A stretch of 64,000 bases of DNA from Cryobacterium sp. Y82 (GTDB taxonomy: Bacteria > Actinomycetota > Actinomycetes > Actinomycetales > Microbacteriaceae): positions 90,033 to 154,032 of the forward strand of contig NZ_PJJJ01000032.1 of assembly GCF_002929495.1 (NCBI RefSeq), given 5' to 3'. The position numbers and the translations under genes are program-made. The notes below the pieces were generated by a model. It searched no databases and was not told the DNA's origin. It saw only the letters and a list, made by a program, of their open reading frames with translations. Below, piece by piece: positions 26,188 through 35,321 of the stretch (position 1 is the stretch's first letter; each line of letters opens with the position of its first letter).

Positions 26188-26310
26188 CTAGCTCTTGCGG
26201 GCCCGAGAAGCGGTCTCTTCAGACTTCGCCTTCTTGTCGGCCCTCTTTTCCTTGAGGGACTTGTCGGCAACCTTCTTGGTTGCATCCTTTTTCGGTGATT
26301 TATCAGCCAT
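26188..26310 (-). CDS. Small lysine-rich basic protein (40 aa)
   Basis: ATG at 26310 with AAGGAG seven bases upstream; 40 residues beginning MADKSPKKDATKKVADK and rich in Lys, Asp and Glu, with no aromatic residues and no cysteine. It has its own strong terminator at 26143-26170. Proteins of this kind (MADKSPKK start) recur in Microbacteriaceae as small uncharacterised proteins (recalled, not checked). Predicted disordered; nucleic-acid binding or stress protection are guesses. Too short for most gene callers. Confidence 0.85.
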   Translation of the reverse strand: MADKSPKKDATKKVADKSLKEKRADKKAKSEETASRARKS

Positions 26311-26502
26311 TGTGTACTCCTTCGCGCCGAGCCGTGGGGCCCCGTCAACTTGAGAATACGCGGATTTGCCGCAAACGTCATCTCTGGCCGCCGACCGTCG
26401 CGTTCGAACCGGTCGACTGGGCAGGAGACCTGTGCACCCACTGCCGGTGTGTCGTATGCTGACGCTCTACTGAAACCCTTATCTCGTTGAAAGGTCACCG
26501 TC

Positions 26503-26748
26503 ATGAGCCATAGCGCCACCTACCGGGCAGTACTCTTTGGACCCAACCCGATCGCCGCCGGAACCGAGGTGGAGCTGGAATACATCGACGGTGAATACCA
26601 GGACGTGATCGTGCTCGAGGCGGTTGAAGATACCGAAACGATCACGCGCACCTACAAGCGCGGGCATGAGACCGATGAGCCCATCCCGTACCGCTTCGTC
26701 GAGGAAGACGTCGCCGAAGCCGACGGCGAGGCCGACGTTCCCAACTGA
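26503..26748 (+). CDS. Small acidic hypothetical protein (81 aa)
   Basis: 81 residues, ATG preceded by GAAAGG. The sequence (SHSATYRAVLFGPNPIAAGTEVELEYIDGEYQDVIVLE...) predicts a small beta-rich domain and a strongly acidic tail ending EADGEADVPN. No cysteine, no signal peptide. I do not recognise a named family. It is a single-gene unit ended by the hairpin at 26760-26788. The ribosome binding site, stop and clean codon use support a real gene. Confidence 0.75.
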   Translation: MSHSATYRAVLFGPNPIAAGTEVELEYIDGEYQDVIVLEAVEDTETITRTYKRGHETDEPIPYRFVEEDVAEADGEADVPN

Positions 26749-26759
26749 TCGGTGGCGTC

Positions 26760-26788
26760 GCGGCATCCGCTCTGAAAGCGGATGCCGC
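26760..26788. terminator. Bidirectional terminator between the small acidic protein and thrE-like gene
   Basis: 12-base perfect stem, GCGGCATCCGCT (26760-26771) with AGCGGATGCCGC (26777-26788), 5-base loop. Placed between convergent genes. Like the terminator at 9950-9990, it is built from the octamer GCGGATGCC and its complement. Confidence 0.8.
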
Positions 26789-26794
26789 AGCGCG

Positions 26795-28141
26795 CTAGAT
26801 GCGCTTGGTGGAGTCCCGGCCGAGCCGCACCGGCAGGGCCATGAGCGGCCCGACGAAGCGGCGCTGCAGCCGGCGAGCCGGGCCCCACACGATTTGCACG
26901 ATGTACTGCGACAGTAGGGCGCCGGCCGCCAGGGCCATGGCGATACCTGCGGCAGTGAGCAGGGAAAGCAGCCCGTTGATGTCGCCTTCTGACAGCATGA
27001 GCAGCCCGCGAAACAGGGTGAGTCCAGGCACCAGCGGCACCAGAGCCGTCACCATGATGACCAGCGGCGGGGTGCGCACGATGCGGGCGGTGACGGCGGC
27101 CAGCAGCCCGACGCCGAGAGCGCTCGCCGCCGAGGCCCAGACCATTCCGAATCCCGCGGCCAGGGCGGCGACGAACAGAAATTCGGCGAGGGCACCGAGC
27201 ACGCAGACCACCCAGACCGCGCGCCACGGCACCTGCACGGCCAGCGCAAAGCCGATCACGATCACGATCGCTGCCACGAGCAGCACCGGCAGAACGCCGA
27301 GCGTCACGATCGGGTTCGAATCGATTTCGAGCAGCAGCCCGAACCGGGCCAGGAAGAGCGCGGAGCCGGACACCCCGGTGACCAGACCGGCCGTGATGAG
27401 CAGGGCCTCCACCATTCGGGCGGTGCCGGTGAGGTAGAACCCCGACAGTGTGTCATGCACGGCGCCGAACGTGGTCACTCCGGCGAGGAGCATGATGATG
27501 GTCGCGACGACCACGAGCGAGGGGTTCGCTGTGGGGTCGATGAGCCCGACGATCGCGGCGACGATCGGGCCGATCGCGCCGCCGACGACGGTCTGATAGA
27601 ACAGCGGAACCTGGCGGTGGTCCAGCACCGAGGTGATCCAGTCGATGATCCAGGTGGCCACGAACGCGGCGATGATCACGGTGGGTCCGGCGCCGATGAG
27701 CACGGCGGCGCCCGCGCCGACCAGGCTCCAGCCGATGCGCCGCCACTGCTTGGGCACCTGCGGCTTGGAGCTGACGATGGTCGCGAGAATCTTCCGCGCC
27801 TCGGCCAGTTCGATCGGCTTTTCGATGATGTCCGCGATCAGTTCCGACGTCGCGGTGAGCTTGGAGTAGTCGAGTGTGCGGTACTTCACGTTGCGGCTGC
27901 GAATGATCGACTCGTGCGTCAACGCATCTTCCTGCGTGAGCGTGATGGTCGTGTGCGTGATATTGGCGTCAGTACCCTTGAGCCCGTAGGCCCGGGTGAG
28001 CGCGATCATGGCGGCGGTCGCATCTTCGGCACCGGCACCGGCGGTGAAGATGACCTCGGCCAGACGCATGGTGAGGTCGAGCACTGCCCGGGTGTAGCCG
28101 GCGTGGTCGAGCGAGATGGCGGTGGTTTTGCTAAAACTCAT
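26795..28141 (-). CDS. Threonine/serine exporter family protein (ThrE)
   Basis: 448 residues from ATG 28141, overlapping the preceding stop (ATGA); the open frame to 28366 lies inside the upstream gene. The N-terminal part (residues about 1-140) is the DUF1212/ThrE domain (LTMRLAEVIFTAGAGAEDATAAM). It is followed by about ten membrane segments in two blocks (ThrE and ThrE_2, formerly DUF3815). Members export threonine and serine in Corynebacterium. It is the second gene of an operon with the acyl-CoA dehydrogenase-like gene; no functional link is obvious. Confidence 0.88.
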   Translation of the reverse strand: MSFSKTTAISLDHAGYTRAVLDLTMRLAEVIFTAGAGAEDATAAMIALTRAYGLKGTDANITHTTITLTQEDALTHESIIRSRNVKYRTLDYSKLTATSELIADIIEKPIELAEARKILATIVSSKPQVPKQWRRIGWSLVGAGAAVLIGAGPTVIIAAFVATWIIDWITSVLDHRQVPLFYQTVVGGAIGPIVAAIVGLIDPTANPSLVVVATIIMLLAGVTTFGAVHDTLSGFYLTGTARMVEALLITAGLVTGVSGSALFLARFGLLLEIDSNPIVTLGVLPVLLVAAIVIVIGFALAVQVPWRAVWVVCVLGALAEFLFVAALAAGFGMVWASAASALGVGLLAAVTARIVRTPPLVIMVTALVPLVPGLTLFRGLLMLSEGDINGLLSLLTAAGIAMALAAGALLSQYIVQIVWGPARRLQRRFVGPLMALPVRLGRDSTKRI

Positions 28142-29379
28142 GAGGTGCGCACATCGATTGGGCCGAGGGCGGATGCTGCGGCGGTCGCGTGCGCGGAGTC
28201 CGCGTCGGAGGGGTGGAAGAAGCCCGCGAGCACGTCGCGGTAGAGCCGCGCGAGTTCGGAGCTTGCGTTGAAGGCGGAGCCGCCCGCGACCTGCACGGCG
28301 GTATCGACGACAAACTTGGCGTTTTGGGTGGCCCGATACTTGAGCCCGGACAGCTGGGCGAACCAAGCCGGACCGACCTCCCAGGTTTGCTCGTCGACCG
28401 CGCGCGCGAGGGCGTCGATCTGCGGGTAGATGCCGTCCATCGCAATGACGAGGTCGCCCACCCGCCAGCGTGCCACCGGATCCTGCGCGTGAGTGCGCCC
28501 GTCGTTCCTCCGCGATGTACGTCGCTGCGCGCCAGCAACTGCGAGTTCAAGCGCGCGCTGGCCGATACCGGTGTACACCGCACTGAGCAGAATCTCAAAG
28601 TTAGCGAAAATGCCGGCGACGAGCGGGTCGCCGTTCGGGCCGACCGGCAGCTTGCGCACGACCCGGTCGGGGCGTGCCAGGGCACCCTCCAGCACAGTGC
28701 TCTGGCTTTGGCTGGCGCGCATGCCGAGGGTATTCCAGTCGTCTTTTGAGTGGATGCCGGCATCCGCTCGATCGATAAACGCCCAGACGATCCGAGGGTC
28801 GTCCGGGGCTGAAGAATCGAGGCCCAGGGTGCCGAGCCGGGTCCAGACCGGGGAGAGTGAGGTGAAAACCTTGGTGCCGGTGAACCGGTAGCCGCCATCT
28901 GCCTGGGGGAGGGCATCCGTTGTCGAGCCGAACAGAACGAGGTCGTTGCCGGGTTCGCTCACGCCGAAGGCGAAGATTTCGCCGCGGCCGGCCTCCTCGA
29001 GCAGAAAATCGAGCGAGTGATCGCCCTGGGCGTAGAGGCTGGCAGCTACTCCCGTCCAGATCAGGTGCATGTTCACCCCGAGAGCGGTGGCCGGGGCGTG
29101 TGCGGCGAGCCGGGTCTGCTCGCGCGCGGTCTGCGCCAGGGTGCGGCCGAGTCCGCCGAACCGGGTTGGCACGAGGGCACGCAGATAGTCGGCGGCGACG
29201 AGGTCCTCGAGGTCGTCGGTAAAGAACGTGTTGGCCTGGTCATAACCGGCAGCCCGCGAACGGATGCCGGCCAAGATTTGGTCAGAGAGCAGCGGCTCAT
29301 TTGGGTCGCTTGTGGGTATAGAAACGGGCACTGCCGGAGGCGTTTCGGGCAGGGCTAGAGCAGGGAGAAACTCGGTCAC
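28138..29379 (-). CDS. Acyl-CoA dehydrogenase family protein
   Basis: 413 residues from GTG 29379. The region upstream of this codon in the frame overlaps the neighbouring lipoprotein gene, and no ribosome binding site is visible, so the start is moderately sure. Flavin-dependent acyl-CoA dehydrogenase fold (FAFGVSEPGNDLVLF, YRFTGTKVFTSLSPVW, LSAVYTGIGQRALELA). The usual C-terminal catalytic Glu motif is absent, which resembles the DszC/hydroxylase-like or indole-3-acetate-type branch that acts as flavin monooxygenase. Substrate unknown. The stop overlaps the ThrE start. Confidence 0.8.
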   Translation of the reverse strand: MTEFLPALALPETPPAVPVSIPTSDPNEPLLSDQILAGIRSRAAGYDQANTFFTDDLEDLVAADYLRALVPTRFGGLGRTLAQTAREQTRLAAHAPATALGVNMHLIWTGVAASLYAQGDHSLDFLLEEAGRGEIFAFGVSEPGNDLVLFGSTTDALPQADGGYRFTGTKVFTSLSPVWTRLGTLGLDSSAPDDPRIVWAFIDRADAGIHSKDDWNTLGMRASQSQSTVLEGALARPDRVVRKLPVGPNGDPLVAGIFANFEILLSAVYTGIGQRALELAVAGAQRRTSRRNDGRTHAQDPVARWRVGDLVIAMDGIYPQIDALARAVDEQTWEVGPAWFAQLSGLKYRATQNAKFVVDTAVQVAGGSAFNASSELARLYRDVLAGFFHPSDADSAHATAAASALGPIDVRTS

Positions 29380-29389
29380 ATAGACAAGC

Positions 29390-30235
29390 CTATGCAGGCT
29401 TGCGCCGGCGTGCGAACAACCGCACGATAAGCAACACAATTGCTCCGAAAACTGCCAGCACGATGAGCCACGGCAGGGCCACTCCAAGGCCGATTAACAG
29501 GCCGCCGAGGGCTGTGACGAGGGCAGTCCAACCGGCGATGATGCCGGTCCAAAAAGTATCGGGCCCGCCCTCGGCGACGGTGCCCTCCGCAACCAGCTCC
29601 AGTTGCACGGTCGAGTAGTCGATCTGGTCAGCGAGGAAGTCTCGCTGGGACTGCAGGCTTTCCAGCTCACCCTGCCGGCTCGACAGGGCGCTTTCGATGC
29701 TGATCAGGTCTGCCGTGGTGGTGGCGGAGGCCATCAGCGCGAGGAGCCGGTCGACCGAGGTGGTCAGGGCGGTGATACGGGCGTCGAGGTCCTGGCTCTG
29801 CTGGGTGACGTCCTTTGCGGTGAGTGAGACGAAGTTGAGCCGGCCGAGCTTCTTCAGCTCGGCCAGCGTGCGGTCGAGTTCGTCGGACGGGATGCGCAGG
29901 GTCAGGTTCGCGCTCGCCGGCTGGATATCGGTCGCCGGGTTTTCGCTGCGGCTGTCGACCCGGCCGCCGGCCTGTTCGGTGATGGTTACGGCCGATTCGC
30001 TCGCTTTGACCGGGTCGGTCGCGGTGATCGAGAGAGACCCGGTGGTGATGACGTCGCGATTGGCGGTGTTCAGATCGCTCGTGGTTCCGGTGATGTCGCG
30101 GGCGTCCTCGGCCGGGACGACCCCGCCCGACACGCTGCCGGACGAATCGGTGCTCACAGAACCGCTGTTCGCAGTGCACCCCGCCAACAACGCGGCCGTC
30201 ATGAGCACCGCGATCACACCCCAGGTTCGTCTCAT
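29390..30235 (-). CDS. DUF4349 domain lipoprotein
   Basis: 281 residues. Signal peptide MRRTWGVIAVLMTAALLAGC with lipobox Cys20, so anchored on the outer surface. A DUF4349 domain (TTGSLSITATDPVKASESAVTI, then RIPSDELDRTLAELKKLGRL) is followed by a long helix (about residues 165-215) that is probably a coiled coil, then a C-terminal membrane helix (LVTALGGLLIGLGVALPWLIVLAVFGAIVLL) and a basic tail RRKPA. Double anchoring at both ends is typical of this family. Function unknown; envelope stress or cell-wall sensing is guessed. Confidence 0.85.
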   Translation of the reverse strand: MRRTWGVIAVLMTAALLAGCTANSGSVSTDSSGSVSGGVVPAEDARDITGTTSDLNTANRDVITTGSLSITATDPVKASESAVTITEQAGGRVDSRSENPATDIQPASANLTLRIPSDELDRTLAELKKLGRLNFVSLTAKDVTQQSQDLDARITALTTSVDRLLALMASATTTADLISIESALSSRQGELESLQSQRDFLADQIDYSTVQLELVAEGTVAEGGPDTFWTGIIAGWTALVTALGGLLIGLGVALPWLIVLAVFGAIVLLIVRLFARRRKPA

Positions 30236-30377
30236 GCTTCACTGTATGAGCGTGTCGGCGTCACACGCTGGAGGCAGTCTGGGAGTCGGATTACAATTGG
30301 GACTCGATACCTACCTCCCCGAAGTAAGGTCATGGGGTCGGCGGAACAGCTCGACTCGTAACGACCAGGAGGACGAC

Positions 30378-30599
30378 ATGGGATTCGTAGACGACGCCAA
30401 GGATGCACTCGACGCCACGGGCAAGAAGATCGGTCGCGCGGTGGATGACGCCAAGGACCGCATTGAAGACAAGGCTGACGAGGCGAAGGCCGACGCCAAG
30501 GTGAAGAAGGCTGAGGGTGAGGTCAGGCACGCCGAAGCCGAGCGCAATGCCACCGCGGCCAAGAACGACTTCAAGGCCACCCTGCGCAACGATAATTAG
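30378..30599 (+). CDS. Small CsbD/LEA-like helical protein (73 aa)
   Basis: 73 residues, ATG 30378 with AGGAGG at 30367-30372. The sequence is almost entirely charged amphipathic helix (GFVDDAKDALDATGKKIGRA, then repeated DDAKDRIEDKADEAKADAK). The repeated 11-residue-like pattern AKxxxxDKxDE resembles late-embryogenesis-abundant and CsbD-like stress proteins. The longer open frame starting at 29697 overlaps the lipoprotein gene and is rejected. Stress or desiccation protection is inferred from the composition only. Confidence 0.8.
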   Translation: MGFVDDAKDALDATGKKIGRAVDDAKDRIEDKADEAKADAKVKKAEGEVRHAEAERNATAAKNDFKATLRNDN

Positions 30600-30602
30600 C
30601 GC

Positions 30603-31442
30603 ATGACTTGGTGGGCGAAGCGGATGCGCAGGACGCGTCGGCGTCGCCCGCCGCTGTTGCACGTGGCAACGGATGCCGGGACCGGCCCGGTCGTGATCCT
30701 CGTGCACGGCATCGCGTCATCCTCGGTCACGTTCTACGAGGTGATCCCGCTGTTAACCCCAAATCACCGGGTGATCGCCGTCGACATCCTGGGGTTCGGG
30801 CAATCCCCCGCACCGGAGGGGTGTCAGTACCGGCTGGAGGATCACGTCGGGGCCCTGGCCGCGACCATCCGCTCGTTGAAGCTACGCGAGCCGTTCGTGC
30901 TCGTCGGCCACTCGCTCGGCAGCCTGATCAGCACGCGCTACGCGGCGATGGAGCGACACGGCCTTGTCGCGACATTCCGGCGGCGTCTAACCGGTCGCGG
31001 CTCGGTGTCGCGCATGGTGCTCGTGGGGCCGCCGGTCTACGTCTCGCCGCGTGACATCGGCGATCCGCGGGTCAAGGCCCGGGTCAGTGCTTACCTGCGC
31101 GCCTATGATTTTCTGCGCGCCAACAAGGAATTCACGCTGGCCAACGCCGCGATCATGTCGCACCTGCTGCCCAAGGGCATCTTCGAACTCACCGAGAAGA
31201 CCTGGACACCCTTCATCAAATCGATGGAGCACTGTATCGAATCGCAGACAGTGGTGAACGACATCGCGAGCCTCACGGTGCCGGTCGACGTGATCTACGG
31301 AGCGTTTGACGCGTTCATCGCGCACGGCAGCATGACCGTTATCGAGCGGATGCGGCACGTCACCATGCACCGCGTCGAGGCCAACGACCACATTATTCGG
31401 AAGCGCCTGGCCCGGGTGCTCGTAAAAGTCATCGACAGCTGA
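30603..31442 (+). CDS. Alpha/beta hydrolase
   Basis: 279 residues, 3 bases after the helical small protein. An Arg-rich N-terminus (MTWWAKRMRRTRRRR) is followed by a canonical hydrolase fold: oxyanion loop HGIASSS, nucleophile elbow GHSLG (Ser of LVGHSLGSLIS), acid in GAFDAFI, His in EANDHI. The N-terminus is too basic for a signal peptide with a clear cleavage site. Esterase or lipase-like; substrate unknown. May share a transcript with the upstream small protein. Confidence 0.85.
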   Translation: MTWWAKRMRRTRRRRPPLLHVATDAGTGPVVILVHGIASSSVTFYEVIPLLTPNHRVIAVDILGFGQSPAPEGCQYRLEDHVGALAATIRSLKLREPFVLVGHSLGSLISTRYAAMERHGLVATFRRRLTGRGSVSRMVLVGPPVYVSPRDIGDPRVKARVSAYLRAYDFLRANKEFTLANAAIMSHLLPKGIFELTEKTWTPFIKSMEHCIESQTVVNDIASLTVPVDVIYGAFDAFIAHGSMTVIERMRHVTMHRVEANDHIIRKRLARVLVKVIDS

Positions 31443-31443
31443 A

Positions 31444-32397
31444 CTACACGGCCGGGAAGGTGGCGCCGGTGAGTTCCTCGGACAGCGACCAGAGACGGCG
31501 GGCATCGGCTTCGTCGAGCGAGCGCGGGGGCAGCCTGGCGGGAGCGGGGGCGCCGGTGAGTTCGCCGAATCCACCGGGGCCGTAGTAGCCGCCGCCAGCC
31601 GCTGCCGGGCTCGTCGCCGCGTAGAGCGCTGGCAGGATGCCCTGGTCGATCTGCTGCCAGATCCAGCCGATGTGGTGGCTGGCCTCGTTGACGGCGAGGA
31701 AGACCCGGGCCGAAGCTCCCTTGTGGGTGGGGCCGGTGATCTGCAGGTTGGTGACGGTTGCGCCCGGGTGAGCGGCGATGCTGCGCAGGCCCCAGCCGCC
31801 GACGACGCTGCGCCGGTTGAGTTCGCGCGCGAACATGAGCGTGGCGAGCTTGGAGAGCGCGTAAGCGCGGTGCGGCCGGTAGCGCAAGCCCTGCAGGTCG
31901 TCGAAATCGAGGCGTCCGGTGCGGGCGATCAGGCTTGAGAGGCTCACGACCCGGCTCGTTGTGGCGGCGCGCAGCAGCGGCAGCAGGTGGGCGGTGAGCG
32001 CGAAATGGCCGAGGTGGTTGGTGCCGAATTGCAGCTCGAAGCCGTCTTCGGTCTCGTCGCGCACCGGCGGCATCATGAGGCCAGCGTTGTTGAGCAGAAT
32101 ATCGATCGGGCGCCCTTCCTTCGTGAGCTCCTCACCGAATCCAGCGATGCTCGACAGCGAGGCCAGATCGAGATGACGGATGTTGGCGCTCGCCTCCGGG
32201 GTCTGCTCACGAATGCGTCTCACGGCTGCGGCACCCTTGTCCTCATTGCGCACGGCAAGGATGACCTCGGCGCCCGCGCGGGCGAGGCGGCCGGTGAGGC
32301 CGAATCCGAGGCCGCTGTTGGCGCCGGTGACGACGGCAAGTTTGCCGTGCAGGTCGGGAATCTGGATGTCGGGGAGGTGTTTGGCGCGCGTGGTCAT
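31444..32397 (-). CDS. Short-chain dehydrogenase/reductase (retinol dehydrogenase-like)
   Basis: 317 residues, ATG 32397. Classical SDR with NAD(P)-binding [19 protein letters not shown] and the catalytic Tyr-x3-Lys in AYALSKLA. The relatively long C-terminus and the RNEDKG after the second strand fit the WW-oxidoreductase/retinol dehydrogenase-like group common in actinobacteria. It lies convergent to the hydrolase. Substrate unknown. Confidence 0.88.
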   Translation of the reverse strand: MTTRAKHLPDIQIPDLHGKLAVVTGANSGLGFGLTGRLARAGAEVILAVRNEDKGAAAVRRIREQTPEASANIRHLDLASLSSIAGFGEELTKEGRPIDILLNNAGLMMPPVRDETEDGFELQFGTNHLGHFALTAHLLPLLRAATTSRVVSLSSLIARTGRLDFDDLQGLRYRPHRAYALSKLATLMFARELNRRSVVGGWGLRSIAAHPGATVTNLQITGPTHKGASARVFLAVNEASHHIGWIWQQIDQGILPALYAATSPAAAGGGYYGPGGFGELTGAPAPARLPPRSLDEADARRLWSLSEELTGATFPAV

Positions 32398-32502
32398 GGG
32401 TCTCCCGTTTGTCGTAGAGCTCCATCCAACCCCGTTTGAAGGGTGGAAGTCACGCGACGGTCGGGGGCCTGCGGCGGATTCACGGCTGCGCGGTCAGGCG
32501 GC

Positions 32503-33453
32503 CTAGTGCTGCGGCGGGTCACCGATGCGCTCGAGGGCATCGACGATGAGCGCCCAGAACTTCTCGTGGTCGAGGTCGACGGCCACCTGCGTACTGCAGT
32601 CCGCCGGGGCCGGCGCGCGAAAGTCGGCGACGGTCATGCCGAGGGTGAGGGTGCCGGCCAGCTCCACATCGAGGGGAGCCTTGCGCACGGTGATCACGCT
32701 CGGATCGATGACGTAGGCAACCGCGCACGGGTCGTGCACCGGCGGATAGTCGAAACCCTGGGCATCCCTGTAGGTCTCGGCGAAGAACGTGAGCAGCTCG
32801 CCGACGAACCGGGCGGGGGCGGTGCCGACGGCCGCGATGCGCCGGGCGATGTCGGGGGTGGCGAGGGCCTGGTGGGTCAGATCCAGGCCGATCATGGTCA
32901 GGGGCCACTTCTCGTTGAAGACGATATGGGCGGCTTCGGGATCGATGACGATGTTGAACTCCGCCGTGGCTGACCAGTTGCCCACGTGGTAGCCGCCGCC
33001 CATCAGCACGACCTGCCTGACCCGCTCGACGATGCGCGGCTCCTTGCGGACGGCGAGGGCGATATTGGTCAGGGCGCCGGTCGGCACGAGCGTGATCTCA
33101 CCCGGCTCGTGCGCCATGATCGTGTCGATGATGAGGTCGACCGCGTGCCGACCATCGAGCTGGAGCGTCGGTTCGGGCAGCACCGGGCCGTCGAGGCCCG
33201 ACTCGCCGTGGATCGACGGCGCCGTCTCGATCTGCCGCACCAGCGGTCGCGGGCATCCTGCTGCGAACGGAACCCCGGTGATGCCGGCCACCCGGGCGAC
33301 GGAGAGGGCATTGCGGGTGACTTTGGCGAGGGTCTGGTTGCCCACCACGGTGGTCACGGCGACAAGGTCGATGTTCGGGTTGCCATGGGCGAGCAACAGC
33401 GCGATCGCGTCGTCGTGGCCGGGATCGCAGTCGAGAATGATTTTGGTGGGCAC
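32503..33453 (-). CDS. Nucleoside hydrolase (inosine/uridine-preferring family)
   Basis: 316 residues, GTG start. The calcium-binding cluster DCDPGHDDA (residues 8-16) and TGALTNIALAVR are diagnostic of IUNH/Rih hydrolases. The C-terminal active-site segment HDPCAVAYVIDP is present. It hydrolyses ribonucleosides to base and ribose in the cytoplasm. Divergent from adenosine deaminase, with 240 bases between that hold repeat B copy 1. Base preference (purine or pyrimidine) is not clear; the neighbours suggest purine. Confidence 0.92.
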   Translation of the reverse strand: MPTKIILDCDPGHDDAIALLLAHGNPNIDLVAVTTVVGNQTLAKVTRNALSVARVAGITGVPFAAGCPRPLVRQIETAPSIHGESGLDGPVLPEPTLQLDGRHAVDLIIDTIMAHEPGEITLVPTGALTNIALAVRKEPRIVERVRQVVLMGGGYHVGNWSATAEFNIVIDPEAAHIVFNEKWPLTMIGLDLTHQALATPDIARRIAAVGTAPARFVGELLTFFAETYRDAQGFDYPPVHDPCAVAYVIDPSVITVRKAPLDVELAGTLTLGMTVADFRAPAPADCSTQVAVDLDHEKFWALIVDALERIGDPPQH

Positions 33454-33497
33454 AGTTCAGGGTAGATGCACGCGTGCCACTCGTGCTTACGGGGCCC

Positions 33498-33559
33498 GGG
33501 CCCACCTTGTGACCGTGGGCCCAGCCTACAAACTGGGCCCGCGGCCATAAGGTGGGCCC
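33498..33559. repeat. Family-B 62-base hairpin element, copy 1
   Basis: Left arm 27 bases (33498-33524), loop CCTACAAA, right arm 27 bases (33533-33559); arms pair with three mismatches, each of the G/A or C/T wobble kind. It begins GGGCCCACCTT and ends AAGGTGGGCCC. It lies in the divergent promoter region of the nucleoside hydrolase and adenosine deaminase genes. Same size and layout as copies at 35632 and 36510. Confidence 0.85.
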
Positions 33560-33693
33560 GGCCCTGGCCGCAGGGCTTGACGGAGGGGCGGCATCCGCTG
33601 GCCGCATTTCTCATGGTCCGCCCAGAGCCGCTCCGATAAGCTGGGCGCGCGGTTGTAGTTCACAGCCGCCCCCGTATCGAGGAGCTTGTTCGT

Positions 33694-34812
33694 ATGACTG
33701 TGATCGAGGAATTCCTCATGCCCGGCGGCGGCACGAGCATCAACACCCTGCCCAAGGTTTCGCTGCACGACCACCTCGACGGCGGCCTGCGCCCGCAGTC
33801 CATCATCGAACTGGCCGACTCGATCGGATTCGTGCTTCCCACAACGGATGCCGACGCGCTCGGCGAATGGTTCTCCGACCAGTCCAATGCGGGTTCGCTC
33901 GTGGAATATCTCAAAACCTTCGACGTTACGACCGCTGTCATGCAGACCCGCGAGGGCCTCAGTCGGGTCGCCCGCGAATTTGTCGAGGATCTCGCCGACG
34001 ACGGCGTCATCTATGGTGAGATTCGCTGGGCTCCCGAGCAGCACCTGGCCCGCGGCCTCACCCTCAACGAGGTCGTCGAAGCCGTGCAGGACGGCATCGA
34101 AGCCGGCATTGAGAACGTCGAAGAGTCGGGCCGCAGTATCCGCATCGGCCAGCTCATCACTGCCATGCGCCACGCAAACCGCGGCCTCGAAATCGCCGAA
34201 CTCGCCGTGCGCTATCGCTTCGACGGCGTTGTCGGCTTCGACATCGCCGGCGCGGAATCCGGCTTCCCGGCCGGCAACCACCGCGCAGCCTTCGATTTGC
34301 TGGCTCGCGAATTCATGCCGGTCACCGTGCACGCAGGCGAGGCCGACGGCCTCGACAGCATTCGCGGCGCACTGTTCGATGGCCGAGCGTTGCGCCTCGG
34401 CCACGGCGTGCGACTCGCCGAAGACGTCACCATCGAACGCCAGGACGACGACAACACCTTCGTCACCCTCGGCCCAGTGGCCCAGTGGGTGCGCGACCGC
34501 GAGATCACGCTCGAACTGAGCCCCTCGTCGAACCTGCAGACCGGAGCGGTCGCCGCCTGGGGTGAGGAACTCTTCGACCACCCGTTCGACCTGCTCTATC
34601 AGCTTGGCTTCAAGGTCACCGTCAACACCGACAACCGCCTGATGAGCGACACCACCCTGAGCCAGGAGCTCGCCCTGCTCTCCGACGCCTTCGGCTACGA
34701 CCTCGACGACCTGGAGATCTTCCAGCTCAACGCAGCCCACGCGGCGTTCCTGCCGCTCGAAGACCGCGAAGAGCTGGTTGAGGCCATCGAAGCCGGCTTC
34801 GGCGACGCCTGA
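33694..34812 (+). CDS. add: Adenosine deaminase
   Basis: 372 residues. Zinc ligands H25 and H27 in SLHDHLDGG and the catalytic HAGE motif (TVHAGEADG) are present, with STNPSS-like LSPSSN and final NTDNRLMSDT containing the Asp pair. It converts adenosine to inosine, feeding the phosphorylase encoded at 38965. Start ATG 33694 has GAGGAG upstream; ATG 33718 with GAGGAA is an alternative. A PTS EIIA gene follows 59 bases later. Confidence 0.94.
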   Translation: MTVIEEFLMPGGGTSINTLPKVSLHDHLDGGLRPQSIIELADSIGFVLPTTDADALGEWFSDQSNAGSLVEYLKTFDVTTAVMQTREGLSRVAREFVEDLADDGVIYGEIRWAPEQHLARGLTLNEVVEAVQDGIEAGIENVEESGRSIRIGQLITAMRHANRGLEIAELAVRYRFDGVVGFDIAGAESGFPAGNHRAAFDLLAREFMPVTVHAGEADGLDSIRGALFDGRALRLGHGVRLAEDVTIERQDDDNTFVTLGPVAQWVRDREITLELSPSSNLQTGAVAAWGEELFDHPFDLLYQLGFKVTVNTDNRLMSDTTLSQELALLSDAFGYDLDDLEIFQLNAAHAAFLPLEDREELVEAIEAGFGDA

Positions 34813-34871
34813 CGTCGGCCGGCCCAGAGCGCCAGCGCACCAAGCACCACCCCGCAGAACCGAAAGAAATC

Positions 34872-35321
34872 ATGCCACTGCCGCACCTCCCGCTCGACGC
34901 CATCACGATCGGCGCGCACGCCGACGACTGGCCGGCCGCCATCACGGCGGCCGGGGACGCCCTCGTGCGTTCCGGCGCCGCCACATCCGCTTATACCGAG
35001 CGCATGATCGAGGTGATTCGCGAATTCGGCGCCTACATCGTGATCGCGCCCGGCTTGGCGCTCGCGCATGCCCGCCCGGGAGCGGATGTTCTCACCGACG
35101 GACTCTGCGTCGTCACCCTCGCCGAGCCGGTCACCTTCGGGCACCCTCACAACGACCCGGTCAGCGTGATCGTCGGACTGGCCGTTACCGGTGCCGACGA
35201 CCACCTGCACTTTGTCGCCGAACTCGCTAACGTGTTCAACGATCCGACGGTGATTTCGGCCCTCGCCGGCGCGACCACCGCCGAGTTCGTGCGGAGCGTG
35301 TTCGAAAGGACTGACTCATGA
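34872..35321 (+). CDS. PTS EIIA component (ascorbate/mannitol-fructose type)
   Basis: 149 residues, PTS_EIIA_2 fold; the phosphoryl-accepting His is H66 in ALAHARPGAD. The sequence is closest in style to UlaC (ascorbate) EIIA. It accepts phosphate from HPr and donates it to EIIB, encoded next with a 4-base overlap. There is no EIIC gene in the window, so the membrane partner must be elsewhere or the pair has a regulatory role. Purine salvage genes on both sides suggest a nucleoside link (inference). Confidence 0.88.
   Translation: MPLPHLPLDAITIGAHADDWPAAITAAGDALVRSGAATSAYTERMIEVIREFGAYIVIAPGLALAHARPGADVLTDGLCVVTLAEPVTFGHPHNDPVSVIVGLAVTGADDHLHFVAELANVFNDPTVISALAGATTAEFVRSVFERTDS

Noticed and set aside
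33526-34740. 404-codon minus-strand frame opposite adenosine deaminase
   Set aside because: Antisense to a gene with all zinc and catalytic residues; also runs into the family-B repeat.
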